DNA of 64,000 nt from positions 744,001-808,000 of the forward strand of contig JANEZZ010001850.1 of the NCBI GenBank assembly GCA_026122225.1, written 5' to 3'. The stretch is from Heloderma charlesbogerti. Lineage: Eukaryota > Chordata > Lepidosauria > Squamata > Helodermatidae. The position numbers and the translations under genes are program-made. Below the pieces are notes generated by a model that was not told where the DNA came from, did no database searches, and saw only the letters and a program-made list of their open reading frames with translations. Shown piece after piece: positions 10,975 through 23,269 of the stretch (its first letter is position 1; every line of letters starts with the position of its first letter).

Positions 10975-11362
10975 GGGCATCTCTACACCAGCCTAAAATC
11001 CTGCATTTAAAATGGGGCTTTCTGCTTCTGTTTTAAATGCAGGATCACGACGACTCCCTTTTTCACGCGCTTCCTTTCCCCCCACCCCCTTCCCCCTCCT
11101 TCTCCCAGTATCTGAGTCTTCCATTATCTTTCATTGATCTTGCTCCTCTTCTTGCCGCTTTAACTCTTTTGACGGAGGGAACTGAAGCGGAACACAATGG
11201 GGTAATGTGATAGCTCATTATCTGCAATCCATTTAAAAACAGAACAAAGGGCATTTAGTGCAGGAGACACCCTGGAGGGTCACGGCATCATGTAAAGAGC
11301 CTGCAAACCTCTGTGAAGGAGCAATCTCAATTGCAGGATAAAAGCCCAGTGTGAAGGAGCCC
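10975..11362 (+). mobile_element. 388-bp MITE, copy 1 (3-bp TSD)
   Basis: Termini GGGCATCTCTACACC (left) and, in reverse complement, GGGCTCCTTCACACTGG (right). They are flanked by 3-bp repeats TCC at 10972-10974 and 11363-11365. A 376-bp homologue in the opposite orientation is at 26539-26914. A 3-bp TSD and GGGC-type termini fit PIF/Harbinger-like non-autonomous elements. The interior has no transposase. Confidence 0.8.
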
Positions 11363-11365
11363 TCC

Positions 11366-12099
11366 ATGTGAAGTACCATCCAGGTCTGTGCTCAGGCAAT
11401 GACTCTGCTTTTCATCTGGGAGTCACTGTCAGGTAAACTGATCTACAGTCAAGGCAGTCTTTAGTCAATTGTGCACCTGTGGAATGGCGCATTGAGTTTT
11501 ATGCATGTGCAGACAGTGTTTTCTTTTGTTAACTTGAGGGAAATCTAGGTCATAGCTATGGCATTTCTGAAGAGAGGTAAAAGAAAGCTTGTACTTATAA
11601 AGTTGTACTGAAGTACAATATTCGTTTGAATGCTCACTTCCACGTATTGCCCAAATGGTTTTGTATGATAATTCGGTTATATCATTTGTACTTTGCTCAT
11701 TGTTGTTGGTAGTTTTGTAGCTGATGTATGTTACAAAAGTGTTTTCTTGTGACCTCATTGATTAAGGAAAAGACATAAAGTGAATGGTCTGAAGGCACAC
11801 CATATGAGATGGTTCAACTGCTGAAGCAGCAGTCAGATGGGAGACCAGATGGAAAAATGAGGCTGTTCAGGTGTGACACTTTGGGCTTGCTTACATGCAC
11901 TGTCCTCCCTTCTTCCTTCTCTCACATGCCATGATCAGAAGCATCTAATCACAGTTAATGGCAAACCATAGTTAATCTCCCACACCATTATTTGCCAGGG
12001 CTGGACTCAATGGCAAACACTGATTCCAGTTGTGACACTCAATACGTAGGAGGGGGGCATGTCACCCCAAAGCTTGTAACTGTGCACATAATACTAAAC
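11366..12099. other. Unassigned intronic sequence
   Basis: No gene recognised. Part of 11890-12280 may be an older element into which the MITE at 12100 inserted, but I could not define its ends. Confidence 0.4.
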
Positions 12100-12235
12100 C
12101 GGTCTTCCCCAACCTGGTACCCTCCAGATGTTTTAGACTTCAACTCCCATCAGCCTCAGCCAGCATGGCCAGTGGTCAGGAATGCTGGGAATTATACTCC
12201 AAAACATCTGGAGGACACCAGGTTGGGGAAGGCTG
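12100..12235. mobile_element. Palindromic hAT-type MITE
   Basis: 136 bp with long arms: cttccccaacctggtaccctcc to caactcccatcagcc, then the inverse gggaattatactcc to accaggttggggaagg. It is the same family as 4939-5074. Flanking 8-mers tactaaac and tgtgaaac agree at only 5 of 8 positions, so the TSD is doubtful. Confidence 0.8.
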
Positions 12236-12243
12236 TGTGAAAC

Positions 12244-13314
12244 CATGATTTAGCATCGGCCCGGTTCACACATAAAGCTAAGACGGAATGAAACGGTACA
12301 TGCACAAGGTGAAATGAAAATGTCAACGTTAATTCACATCTGTAGTGGGATTAAAAAACTGCTATCTTAATTTAGGCCACACGTAATAGAGTTGGACTTC
12401 TTGATAAATAATAATACAGTTTCACAGTGGAGCCTTAATTTGAAGTTCCTTTGTTCCAAGAATGGCCCCTTTAAGCTCAGCAAAACAGTGTCCATGTTCT
12501 CCCACTTGTTTCTGAACAATACGCTTTATGTTCTTTTACCCGTTTCTCCTATGTAATTATTACAGTGGAAGGCCTATATGTAAATTGGTTTGAGGTCCTT
12601 GAAGGAAAAGCAAGCTATACATTTAATAAATAATGAAAGACTGAATGGAGAGACAAACGTGGAAATGTGACTCTGTATTTGAGTTTTAACATCAGCAGAT
12701 GTTAGAAGAAGGGTGCTGTGTGTGTGTGTATAATGGTTATGATGACAAAACACAGTCTGTAGCATAGTAGACATTTATGAAAGCAGTTATCTTTCTGAAA
12801 GAATAGTAGTCATGTGCCTACAATTCCCATGTACATTGTGGCTAAGTCCAGGGTGAAACTGAAATACAAGCAAAAGATTTTCATTCTTCTGACCCTTAAG
12901 GTAATGGATAATCATCATTTTTGGGGTTTTTTATTCAGGAAACTTTTACAAACATTTTATATAGTATCAATATTTTGAGTTTTAAAAAGTAGTCTGAAAT
13001 GAAATCATCTATCAAATTAGGCATGTTAATGAAGCAAAGCATAAAATTGTTTAGCAGCATAAAATAGAGATCATCACACCTCAACAGCAATTCTAGCACA
13101 AATGCTGACAAATTCCATTTGCTGGACTGCATGCTTTCTGACTTGTCTATGAAGTTTGTAAACATTTTAATCTTTTTCCAAAAAATAATTTTGGTCACCT
13201 TTAAGTTTCAAACCTATCTTAAATTCTTAAATCTCTTTTACAATCCATCAGATTTTTTTTCTCCTGATGCTTCTGCTTCATTGTCTGGCAAATATTTCTG
13301 AATCTCATCTCACT
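12244..13314. other. Unassigned intronic sequence
   Basis: AT-rich and without recognisable genes or element termini, apart from a short (TG)n at 12717-12729. Confidence 0.5.
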
Positions 13315-13316
13315 GA

Positions 13317-13385
13317 GGCAGCCTTGCCCAATCTAGTGCCCTCCAAATATGTTGGACTACAACTCTCAGCTTTCCCCAGCCAGTC
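13317..13385. repeat. Half copy of palindromic hAT-type MITE
   Basis: One arm only, 'cttgcccaatctagtgcc', 'ctccaaatatgttggactac' and 'aactctcagctttcccc', matching the arms at 4939 and 12100. The second arm is absent. Confidence 0.65.
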
Positions 13386-13759
13386 CTGCTGCACTGGGGG
13401 CTAGTGATCCATTTCACTGTCATGTATTTTGTTGCAACCTTATGAGTGATCAATGAATGACCATAACTCTGTATTCCTTCCTTGTAGAGCATTGAACCTT
13501 TAACTGAACACACAGTGGGACACCATCAGGGTTCACAGTAGATTCCCAACATGTGAGCATGCCACAAAAATAAATGCATGCAGGATCTTCACACACAACA
13601 GTGTACTCAGCTCCACACTTTCCCCTTTATATTAGTTATGGAACTCCTTTCATTGCAAGCTTGGTAGAATTCAAACCAAAGGGCCTTTTGGGTGTAACAC
13701 TCACCTGTTTGGGTTTGCCATGGGACCCTGGGGTAAGTTAGGGGATTTAACTTAATTCA

Positions 13760-14610
13760 ATAGAATATTTATTTAAATATTTTTACCTCACCATATATCC
13801 ATACAGGACACTCAAGTCAGCTAACAGTTGATCATTAAAGAAAGGTTAAAATACTGTCATAACCTTTATGAATAAAACACCAATCAGCACGATTCAGCAG
13901 GAGGAGCAAGAAAACGAAGAAAGACTTCATAAGAAGATCAAATCCAGCAAACCCAGGTCAAAAACATATTGCAGTAGTAATATCCTGACCTCGCATCTAA
14001 AGGCAGATAGCAAAGAGCCAAACAGATACTCTGAATCAAAGTTCCAAAAGTTGGGCACTAGCACCACCAGCACCGCCACCAAGGAGGCACCATCCCACGC
14101 ACCCAGCCACTGCACCTTAGCCATTAGTCAAACAGCAGTGCGTGTGTTTTGGGGTTCAGGGTAGAGGAGATGTTCCTTAAGATATCCAGGGCCCAAACTG
14201 TTTAGGCCTTTAAAGGTCAACACCTACACTTTAAACTGGCCTGTGAAACAAGCCAATGCCTAATGAAGATGATAGAATATTGGTGTAATGTGATTTAAAC
14301 AATAGGCCCCGTCTGTACTGAGCTGCCATCTAATGCACCAATTGAAGTTTTAAAGCATTCTGCAAATGCAGCCCTATATAGAACACATTGCACAAATCTA
14401 ATCTGGATGTGACCAAGGCATGTGGAACAATGGCCAAACCTTTTTCCAGGAAAGAAGCTGGGCAAAAGGGTTCTTGGCCGCAGCTGTTATCTGATCATCA
14501 AGATGAGCACACCTAAGTAGCAAACTGTTTCTTAAGGGACAGTGCAACACCTTACCCTATACTGGCTAAATCCACTGACTAACTTCAGCTAACCCATCTT
14601 GTCTAGATTA
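13760..14610 (-). mobile_element. Old L2-clade LINE 3' part
   Basis: The + strand reads ccttaagatatccagggcc, ggcctttaaaggtcaacacc and, further on, a cacaaatctaatctggatgtgaccaaggcatg stretch. These parallel the antisense C-terminal RT region of the L2 at 31900-32110 (gggttttaaaggtcaaaacc, attacagtagtctaaacgag). The 3' end near 13765 shows the atttatttaaatatttttacc terminus. Strongly diverged, no open frame. Confidence 0.65.
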
Positions 14611-15949
14611 AATTTATTTTACAGATTTTCACAGTTGTTACCTTCCCTTAGGTTTCTGGATAAGGAAGGCTATACATTGCAATTCATTTATAGCTGAAAC
14701 CACCATTATATTCATAAAAAAGCAAAAGGAAATCTAACAACTGAAGGCAGGAATATACCCAAGTTAAAACAGAGTAGGGTCAGAATAATAATGTTTAACA
14801 CCGCCTGGTATTTAGCAACTCATTGGTAGCCATAGGCAACCAGGAATTCCAGTCAGGCAAGTGAATGGGGCTGACAGAGGAGAAGATCACCCCCATTCCT
14901 CCTCCATCAGTCTGCTTCGTTTTTGTGCTGGCTGCAGAGGAAGGGAAATCCATCCCACAGTTCTGTCCCTCTTCCACTAGCCTGTTTGGTAGAAGGCAAA
15001 TTTTCCTCTTCTCCCTGGCCAGCATGGAAACATAATGTACTAGGCTCTTAGCAAACCAGTAAGAAAAATCTCAGGTTAGTAAATTTTGTGGGCTTATTTA
15101 CAAGGCTGACTTAACATTATTTTTGAGTGTATTGTGAAAATAATTTTAAGACTCTGGTCACCCAAAAATAAGGGCATAAGTCCACTTGATTTCAAGCTCA
15201 ATATGTTACAAAATTAAGGTGTTATAGGTATCCTTTAAATCATACGCTAGTGCTATGGGAGCTGCATTGCTCTGGGTTTGTCTCATGATACGACTGTAAT
15301 GTTTAAAGACCTGCAGCCACATGGGCATAGCCAACCGTGTAGTTCTTTAACATTAAATCTACATCCCTGATACTGGTGAGGCAGTGATTTTGTGCTGAGG
15401 GCATTGTCCCTGCCTACCTGGTTGCAGGCCTCTAAATGTTACAGTAGCACCATGGGGTGAACCTAAAAAAAAGTGGCTTCCACAGCATTAATGGAATGCT
15501 TAATGTAACCTTAAAAATGCTTAACTTTGGCTATACCGTATCAGGAATCTCTCCCTCTTAATACACGTAGCTGTAGTGGAGGGCTAGTGGATCAAGTGAG
15601 AGCATCTGGTCCCTGAAACTTTATGTTGCATATGGGGGATGAGACCTGATTGATGCCTTAGATATTTGACAATGAAAAGGAAAGTGGGGTGTGGTTTTCT
15701 GTTCTGCTGTCACTTCATGTTTGTCTGTACAGAACATTGTGACTTGAGTACTTCTGCCCATACTTCTAGCTAAATCACACTAACAGCTCTGATAAGCTGT
15801 GACAGGTGGGGTTAGAGACCTTCTTCTTTCCATTCTGATGACTCCTGAATATTAGCAGTTGTAGCATCTGGTACATAATTAAGCAGAGCTTTCAGTAGTG
15901 GCTTTGGTTTATGTCACAGCTTCATAATGGAAGCTGGCAGGCTGACTTC
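14611..15949. other. Unassigned intronic sequence
   Basis: No recognisable gene, element terminus or strong repeat. Confidence 0.5.
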
Positions 15950-15959
15950 TCACCCTGTG

Positions 15960-16350
15960 GGTGAGTGGTTCCTGAGTCTGGGAGATAGGCTCATTGCCTG
16001 TTTTGGATGCAGTTGCACTTCCTCTGAAAGATCAGGTCCGTAGTTTGGGGGTGCTCCTAGGTCCATCACTGTTGCTGGAAGCCCAAGTGGCCATGGCTGC
16101 TCGGAGTGCCTTTTACCAGCTTCAGCTGATTCGCCAACTATGGCCTCTCCTGGACAGGGATAGCTTGGCCACTGTGGTACAGGCACTAGTAACCTCAAGA
16201 CTGGATTACTGCAATATGAGGTGCCCTTAAGACAGCTCCGGAAGCTGGAGCTAGTGCAGAATGCAGCAGCTCAGCTGTTGTCGGGAGCTGCCACTTTCCA
16301 GCATGTAACTCCTTTGCTGAGGGAACTGCACTGGCTGCCTATTCACATGA
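15960..16350 (+). mobile_element. L2-clade LINE fragment (RT C-terminal region)
   Basis: Two frames broken near 16215. The first reads LPLKDQVRSLGVLLGPSL, then SAFYQLQLIRQLWPLL and TSRLDYCN. The second reads LRKLELVQNAAAQLL, then TPLLRELHWLPI. All are signature blocks of L2-clade LINEs and align with the intact frame at 31657-32520. It is truncated at both ends, so non-functional. Confidence 0.88.
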
Positions 16351-17289
16351 AGATGACACAGAAGAAGTCGTGTTTTATTGCCAAACAGATACAGCTACTA
16401 AGCAACTTCTGTTTGAACTCCACTCTCTGTCTGCCCTCTGCTCTGCCTCTCCCAGGGTACATCTTTAAACTTCCATCCCCTGGAAGGAAGTGTCTCTAGA
16501 TTACAACTATTACTACAACATAATTCTATCCCGGTGGTCTTGGAGCACATAAGGTAAGCCTAGCATGGCCTCGGTACATCTGCAGGACACTCTAAGCTGC
16601 ACTGGATGCTATTACTGGCATGCACGCAGAACTTACCAGAATGTATTGGGTCCTAGGTACAAATGCTATCATTCATAATTTCTGTGGACTTCATATTTTA
16701 GAAGCGCTGTCCATATTAAGGAGAAAACCTATTATAAACCTGAGGGAGAGGCAGAGGAAATATATAATGGAGGCCATAATATTCTTAGGGAAAACAAAAC
16801 GTACAAGTGTTTAGAGAGCTCTATAATTAAACTATTGGATGAAAGCTATACCTGGTGATTGAATTGCACCCCCACACCAGCAGGTGATTGAAGTGTATTA
16901 GAGATAAGCACATTTCCTATGTACTCATTTGCGTCCCAATTGAATGTTTTAGTGCCTGAATACTGGATTATTCCATGGATACTGATGGAGGAATTCATTA
17001 TTACTCTCTTGTGAAAATGGTCCTTGGCCATCCTTAATGATGTTCATGTCCTGCAGCCTTGTAGAAAATGCTGAAAGAAATAAGGTAATGTGTCCATTAC
17101 CCTACAAGGGAATCACATCTGTAATAGCCTTGCAAACTTAGTCAGAGGTCACCATGTACAAAAGACATAACAGCTTCTTAACCAACCAGTTGCTGGGTAA
17201 GTTATAGAAAGCAATTGTTTAGTCAACCATTGCTAGCATGTGACAACTCTTTTTCTAGGAATGGTTGTATATAACAAACGAGTTTCCTG
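16351..17289. other. Unassigned intronic sequence
   Basis: No recognisable gene or element boundary. Confidence 0.5.
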
Positions 17290-17294
17290 ATTAC

Positions 17295-17816
17295 TGTCAG
17301 GATTCCCCTTTTGCCCTGCTGAAAACTCCAATAGCCAAAATCAACACTCAGGCAAGAGGCTGCATTTCCAAGGCTTTAATTCCATTTACCCTAATGAGGC
17401 ATCCAGATGCAAATTGCTAGAGACTCACAGACTACAAAGGAAAGGCCTTCAAGGACTTCAAAGGGGAGCTAGGAACGTTCGGGAAAAGGTGGCAAACTCT
17501 CTTAACTTAAGGGGTGGGAGGGGAAACTCTCCCCCTCTCCTGTGATACCTCTAGGCCACGCTGAGCCAATTGGGCAGAGCACCTAAGTTCAGCCCCTACA
17601 ATTTCCCGCTTGTGCCTGCGCCTTGCGTCTAAGAGTTCAGGTTGTCCTTCCCTCGCCTCCCCCCATTCGCTATCACTCACAGGGGAGTGTGAAGGGAGGG
17701 CCTCTCCATCCAGCTGTGCCTCTGAAGCCTGGGAAAGTTCCTCCCCCACGTGTTGCAGCTCTTCCTCAGAATCTGAACTGCTCTGGCACTCTATATGCTC
17801 AGAGGCAACCCTGACA
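17295..17816 (-). mobile_element. Ty3/Gypsy solo LTR with 5-bp TSD
   Basis: 522-bp segment bounded by the short inverted repeat TGTCAGG/CCTGACA and flanked by a perfect 5-bp duplication ATTAC at 17290-17294 and 17817-17821. It aligns in order with the LTR at 60783-61359: a TGTCA start, tttcccgctt in the middle, atgctcaga near the far end. On the - strand a frame contains SDSEWGE, echoing SDSEWE of the Gypsy copy near the window end. This is a recombined solo LTR of a related chromovirus. No internal region is present. Confidence 0.85.
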
Positions 17817-17821
17817 ATTAC

Positions 17822-18221
17822 CTGCTTTCTTAAAACTATTGACCATTTGCCACATAAACCAGGGACTGAAATGCATACTTACACATAAAATAAGTTCACA
17901 TCCACGTACTGAGGATGAGAGGAATGGATCCCTTCAAAATAATTGTTTCCATGTTCATCTGTGGCTTATGTGAGAGTCATTTCACACATTGCACAGAAGC
18001 AAATCTGGATTTGCCACCAAACATGCAGTAAACAGAGTTGCAGCTAATTACAGAGCAGTGACAAGTGTGTATATATGATACACGTTTGCAAATAATTGTC
18101 ACATCTGCAGTTTATGTACACCTAAAAATGTAATGTGTAAAGTGACCGTAGGATTATTTGTTCATGACTTACACTGGGGTGTTTTCACTTTCACCTCAGA
18201 ACATGGCCTTGAATCTTAACG
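17822..18221. other. Unassigned intronic sequence
   Basis: No recognisable feature. Confidence 0.5.
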
Positions 18222-18545
18222 TAAGCTAAATTAAGGAAGTTCACAGAAGCAAAGTTTCCAGTCCCCCCGCCCCCCACCAAGCCTCTCCAGACTATCTGGT
18301 GGCCTTCCTGATCCTGAACAAAGTAGGAAAGAACATGGGGGGCTGCTGGGGAAGGAGGGGATTGCCCCCAATTGAGTGAAAGTCTGCACAATTTAGGGCT
18401 GTTCTCTCCTCCATAGCATCTCCTCATGCCCACCCCATATTATTCAGGAGGGGCTCCAACCTCCAAAAAGGCTTTTTTGAAGTTGTGGAGGAGAGGAGGG
18501 CATGAGAAATTTTCTCTCTGTGTGAACTTCCTTAACTTCACTTCA
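18222..18545. repeat. Inverted-repeat element
   Basis: The terminal arms are 'taaattaaggaagttcacag' (18225-18247) and the inverse 'gtgtgaacttccttaacttc' (18520-18539). The roughly 270 bp between them is unrelated and C/G-rich. Probably a MITE; TSD not resolved. Confidence 0.6.
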
Positions 18546-18656
18546 GATCCAAGCCATGGGTTATGAAAGGGAAAATGCATAGGCTAAAATGCCACCATAC
18601 TGAAAATGTTATTTGAAAGGCTAACACAAAGAAGATTTGCTTATCTGATGTTGGTG

Positions 18657-18725
18657 CTCTTTATCCTTATAGTATAACTCTTTATCCCTATAGTATAGTA
18701 TATCTCTTTATCCCTATAGTATAAC
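18657..18725. repeat. Tandem repeat, about 24-29 bp units
   Basis: Three copies of 'ctctttatccctatagtata' (first copy with one change), two with small extensions. Confidence 0.85.
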
Positions 18726-19100
18726 TTGTTTGGGAAGACCCTGGAGGCAAGATTTGATTGTAACAAGCAGAGGAGGTTCTGCTATCAGTCTTTGTTGCTA
18801 TTTCGGTGCCTAAGAACATTTATTTTAGAGCTGATTATTTTTTTAAAATGGGAACAATTTTATGAATATAATGTAGTCCACAAACAAGGAGAATTTGAAA
18901 CACCCAAATGGCGTGGTTCAGAGTAAGTGATTATGGTTTAGATAATGTCAAAATCAGTTTAGCAAAAAGAAAGTGAGAAAACTACTTTAAAAAATCACTT
19001 TAAAAGCTAAGGTGAGGAAATACATTTTCTTTTCTGACCTTTAATGTCCAAGAAAGATGAATTCCTTTCATAAAACCTATTTTTTCTGAAGAATTATTAA

Positions 19101-19190
19101 GGTTGCACTTCTATGCACATTTACCTGGAAGAGAGTCCTGTTGAACTCAATGGGACTTACTTTTGAGTAGACATGCCTAGGATTACATTG
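19101..19190. repeat. Short palindromic dispersed repeat (GTAAGTCCCATTGAG family)
   Basis: Begins ggttgcacttctatgcac, has the centre cctgttgaactcaatggg and ends acatgcctaggattacattg. Homologous to 7677-7760. Confidence 0.75.
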
Positions 19191-19751
19191 TAAATGAGCT
19201 TAGGATAGAAAATAGATACATGTTACAGAACTAAATGAATGATTCAGGGCTTTGTCCTTCTGAGGCCCAACAAGAGGGTTGGGCCTCAGAACTCTGTGAG
19301 TTTAAAACTCTGTGAGTTTTAAAGACTTTACAATCTTTAAATAACAATGAAAACAGATGGTGATGATTAAATATTAGTCCATTAAATGTCCAAATGCTGC
19401 AGCTCATGCAGCATCCTGCTGCTTGCCTCCTAACTGGGACTAGATATAGAGGGTGTATTAGTCCAAATCTTTGTCTGTCTATGCTGACTGCAAGTTGCTT
19501 TCCAGCCACAATTTGAGGTGTTGGTTATTACCTTTAAATCATAATATGGCCTTGATCCAGTGTACCTGGAGGAAAAGTTTCTCCCCTATGATTGTCCATT
19601 TTCTTGGCCATCTTCTGAGAATGTCTTGCTACAGTGTCTTGTTTTCCGGATGGGTGATTTTAGCGCAGGGGTGGGCAGAAGGTTGATCTGGATCTACTGG
19701 TAGATTGCTGGGTGATCTGCAGGAGATCAACAAGGAATTCTGACTCCCAGT

Positions 19752-19966
19752 TAGTGGAGGCTGGTGGCTCTGATTTTGCTGGGGCTGTGAATGCATTCCG
19801 GGTTTTAGTCAGAACCAACTAAAACTCTAAAGGAGCTATCCAAGGTGCTCAACCATCTCCCCAAAATAGGTTCAGCACATAGTTCCTTTAGAGTTCTGGC
19901 TGGTTCTGACTAAAACCCAGAATGGATCTACAGCCCTACCGAAATCAGAGACACTAGCCTCCACTT
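19752..19966. mobile_element. Foldback hAT-type MITE, copy A
   Basis: 215-bp near-palindrome. The arms contain AGTGGAGGCTGGTG, gggttttagtcagaacca and actctaaaggagct with their inverses. Flanks ctcccagt (19744-19751) and ctcccaat (19967-19974) agree at 7 of 8 positions, an 8-bp hAT TSD. Copy B, with a perfect TSD, is at 38121-38332. Confidence 0.85.
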
Positions 19967-20140
19967 CTCCCAATTGTTTAATAGCAATAACAAAATTACT
20001 CTCTGGCCTAACCCCCAATTATGTTGTTTAAATGAAGAAAGCTTGGGGTAACCAGGAGTAGATATTTGGGTGGAAGGACTGTGAGCTCTATTTAGTTCTG
20101 GTACTCAAAATACCTGGGCTAAGAATTCTTTATTTCTAAA

Positions 20141-20220
20141 TGCTGTACACACTTACCTGGGAGTAAGTCCCATTGAACTACATGGGGCTTACTTCTGAGT
20201 AGATGTGCATAGAATTGCAC
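20141..20220. repeat. Short palindromic dispersed repeat (GTAAGTCCCATTGAG family)
   Basis: tgctgtacacacttacctgg, gagtaagtcccattgaac, then catggggcttacttctgagt and gcatagaattgcac. Homologous to 7677-7760. Confidence 0.8.
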
Positions 20221-20749
20221 TGTAAGCGTATTTCTTGTACACCAGGCTCAGTTTAATGGATCTCAGGGTTCTAGTGAAAAACAAATTAGATCCTGCAAGC
20301 CCGAATCTAATGTAACCCAGGACAAGGCTTTCTTTCTCGTGGGCCTGCTATAATAGAACAGCTTTTCAATAGAGGCCTGTAAAGCTGCCTTATTACAGTT
20401 TTAGGCATGCTATGAAAATATTTTTGTTGTTTTGGTTCAGGTATTTTAAATCCTAGAGCTTGCTGTTCGTTGGTCTTCCTGTATTTTTTAAAAATAGTAT
20501 TTAATTTGTTGTTACTGAAAATCAAGCTGAATTTTTTTTTCAAAAATAGGGATGTGATACATCTATATTTTTTAGTAAATAGATAAAAATAAGTAAAATA
20601 CAATCAGTACTCTTTCTCACTCTGTCCACTTCATCAACTAGCTGCTGATGTATACCTCAGATATAGTTATGGTTTCAGTGGGGTTGAAATTAAAGCAAAT
20701 TTCTAGAGGAGAAATGCATATATTGGTTGCCTTGACTAACATTTTAAAG

Positions 20750-20775
20750 CACACACACACACACACACACACACA
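20750..20775. repeat. (AC)n microsatellite
   Basis: A perfect AC run followed by a SINE-tail-like stretch in antisense (atttctatcctgcctttctt at 20782-20801). Confidence 0.9.
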
Positions 20776-20809
20776 GGTACACATTTCTATCCTGCCTTTC
20801 TTCCATCAT

Positions 20810-22909
20810 GGAAGTCAAGGGTTACCAGGCAGCCAATAACCTAACCTAGATCTGAAAGAAAACATAGAACAGTATCCATCTGATGCTTTGTTGCTTAGTC
20901 ATATTCTATGACCTTTAAAAGTGTACTTACATAGTGGCAGAACATTCTGGAAAATTGACAGCCCTAATGCAGAAGAGTACTCTTGTCAAGCTTTACACAA
21001 AAGGCATCATGAACTGCAACTAAACCTTCTTCGGAGTGAGGGATATAAAAAAAAAATAAGAACAACAGGGGGAAAACAGATGCACAAATGCAGAACAGCA
21101 GTCTTAAGAATGTCATATTGGATATTTTATGACATCACTGTTTTTATCATAACATTGACAACTTCACATGAGTCGTCCTAGAATGATTTCCTTCATCTTG
21201 GAAGTATTAGTGAACTCTGGCAGCGGGATCTAATGAGAGTCATTGGCAGCAGGAGGAAAACCAGGTATGCTTGATCACGGTTTAGGTTTCTACAGGAGCC
21301 TGGACTATTCATTTTACTTTTTACATTGTTATTGGCTACTTTTTACATCAACATAATTCATATTTGCATGGCTTGAGTTTTGAACTGCAGGAATGTTCTT
21401 TTGGAATTGCATTTTTTCCCTGGAACTGTAGATTTTGTGTATGGTTGCACATTTTGTATATATAAAAAAGCCAAAAGAACCTATGCTGGTCCTTCGTTGT
21501 TGTTTTTTCTTCAGTTTGTTGTATGAACAGCATGACCGCAGTTAACAACATGTGCTCCATTGCTGTAAAAACCTTATTGCAGAGTGGTACCCTATCACCC
21601 ATCTGTGAATTCAAGTTCTCTGGCAAAATACACTTCCAGCCCTTAGACCACTGTCTGCAGAACAGATTAGCCCCCAAGAATACAGAAGTTGGCCTTGCCA
21701 TTTCAGCTGACATGAGAAACTATCTCTATCCTTCTTGCCTTCCCTGCTGCTTCTCAAAGAATTGAAATATCTTCTAGCTGACAACTGTGAAAACTACTCA
21801 GGCAGGTACTAAGGAAAACTAGAGAACAGGTTGTAAAAGCAAACACTGTTCTAAGCTTATTTTCATTAAAAATGACATGATTATGAAGAATGTTCAGATC
21901 TGAGATGTAACAGAAATCAACTTGCCTGAAGCCTGACTCTGGGGTAACCCAATATATTTTCTCTGACCATTCTTCCTGAAGTTCTACGGTTGTATATGTA
22001 GCAATTTAAAAAACTCCAAACCAGATTTCTAAATGCTTTCATATGGTGATTAATAGGCTTGATTCGTATATATTTTATTTTTGTAATCTTTTATTTTGTA
22101 TGCTGGTTTTGCGACAGTTATGGCTAGGCCACCACTATGGAGATGAATAATGTCTGTAAAAAGATACTTAATTTAGAAGTTATCAGATCAGCCTGGGGGT
22201 AGGTATTAGTATATTCACAGCTTCTAACCACACAAAGAAGCTTATAAAAAAAGTAAGCATTCTCTTTCCTTATCCTTATTTTGTCTCCCCCATTCCAAAT
22301 TGAACATTCTCTCCGCCGTACCGTACTTCCTTTGTTTTAGATGACCAGTTGGTTGATTTTCTCTTCACAGTACACCTTCAAGCAGTAAAAGATGCAATAT
22401 AGGTGGTCTTAACTGGCATTTGTAAGAGACAGCTCTACTGCCTGATGTATTTCCTTTCTCACTTTCATTTTGTAAGTGAGGAAAAAGGAAAAACTTCAGT
22501 TAGACAGTAGACATACAAGTCCAGTTTAAAGTCTGGCTTAAAGATTAAGAACCATAAGAAGGGAGAACAGCAGGGGCCTTGATGTTGCCCATCCACATTT
22601 TTAAAAAAATGTTAAGATTTATATACCACTTCTCTGTTAAAAAGCCATCAATGTAGTGTACAACAATTAGCACCTCAACAGTGTACTGAGGAGGCACGCA
22701 GATCACCTGGTCACAGTCTTCCCCACTATAGTGAAATGTGTTGTATTTCTATTTAAATTATGTAATTATTTCTAAATTTGCATAAATACATATAAATTAC
22801 CATATCTATTTTAATACAAATGTATGACCTTTTTGGTGATGCATAAGTGGCCACTCTAATCTCTGCTCATCAACGAAGCTCAGAGAGGAGCCTTGGCCAT
22901 ATCACTGCA
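20810..22909. other. Unassigned intronic sequence
   Basis: AT-rich. Near 22600-22670 'aagatttatataccacttct' resembles an L2/CR1 3' end in antisense. Nothing else was recognised. Confidence 0.5.
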
Positions 22910-23269
22910 GGCCTGTTCACATGCTGACAGAGATGGAAATAAGCCACAATGACCACAAAGCCATGTGTGCTGGTCACGTGAGGGGGATTAGCATAATTAC
23001 CCTCAGCAGTGCAGCTTTTCATGTCATGTGGACCCAGCCAGGGTGGCTTGTTGCCATGGGTAATAAGCCACCCCAAACCCTACAACAGCCCATGGGTTCT
23101 GGGTGGCTTGTTACCCATGGCAACAAGCCACCCTGGCTAGGCTCACATGACACAACAAGCTGCTCTGCCAAGGGTAATTATGCTAATCCCCTGGCATGCA
23201 ACAGGCATGTGCAGAGAGGAAATAAGCCACCATGGCTTGTTTCCCCTTCTGTGATTGCGTGAATCCAGT
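22910..23269. repeat. 360-bp foldback element
   Basis: Near-palindrome centred at about 23087. The inner arms 23041-23074 and 23101-23133 (gggtggcttgttgccatggg and its inverse) are almost perfect. The outer arms ggcctgttcacatgctgac and the inverse of gtgattgcgtgaatccagtc are diverged. 'gggattagcataattaccct' and 'agggtaattatgctaatccc' form another matched pair. A relative at 60558 is interrupted by the Gypsy element. Confidence 0.8.

Noticed and set aside
13868..14164. 98-codon frame as a gene
   Set aside because: It overlaps an antisense decayed L2 element and has no recognisable domain.
17507..17749. 80-codon frame as a host gene
   Set aside because: It lies inside a solo LTR with defined borders and TSD.
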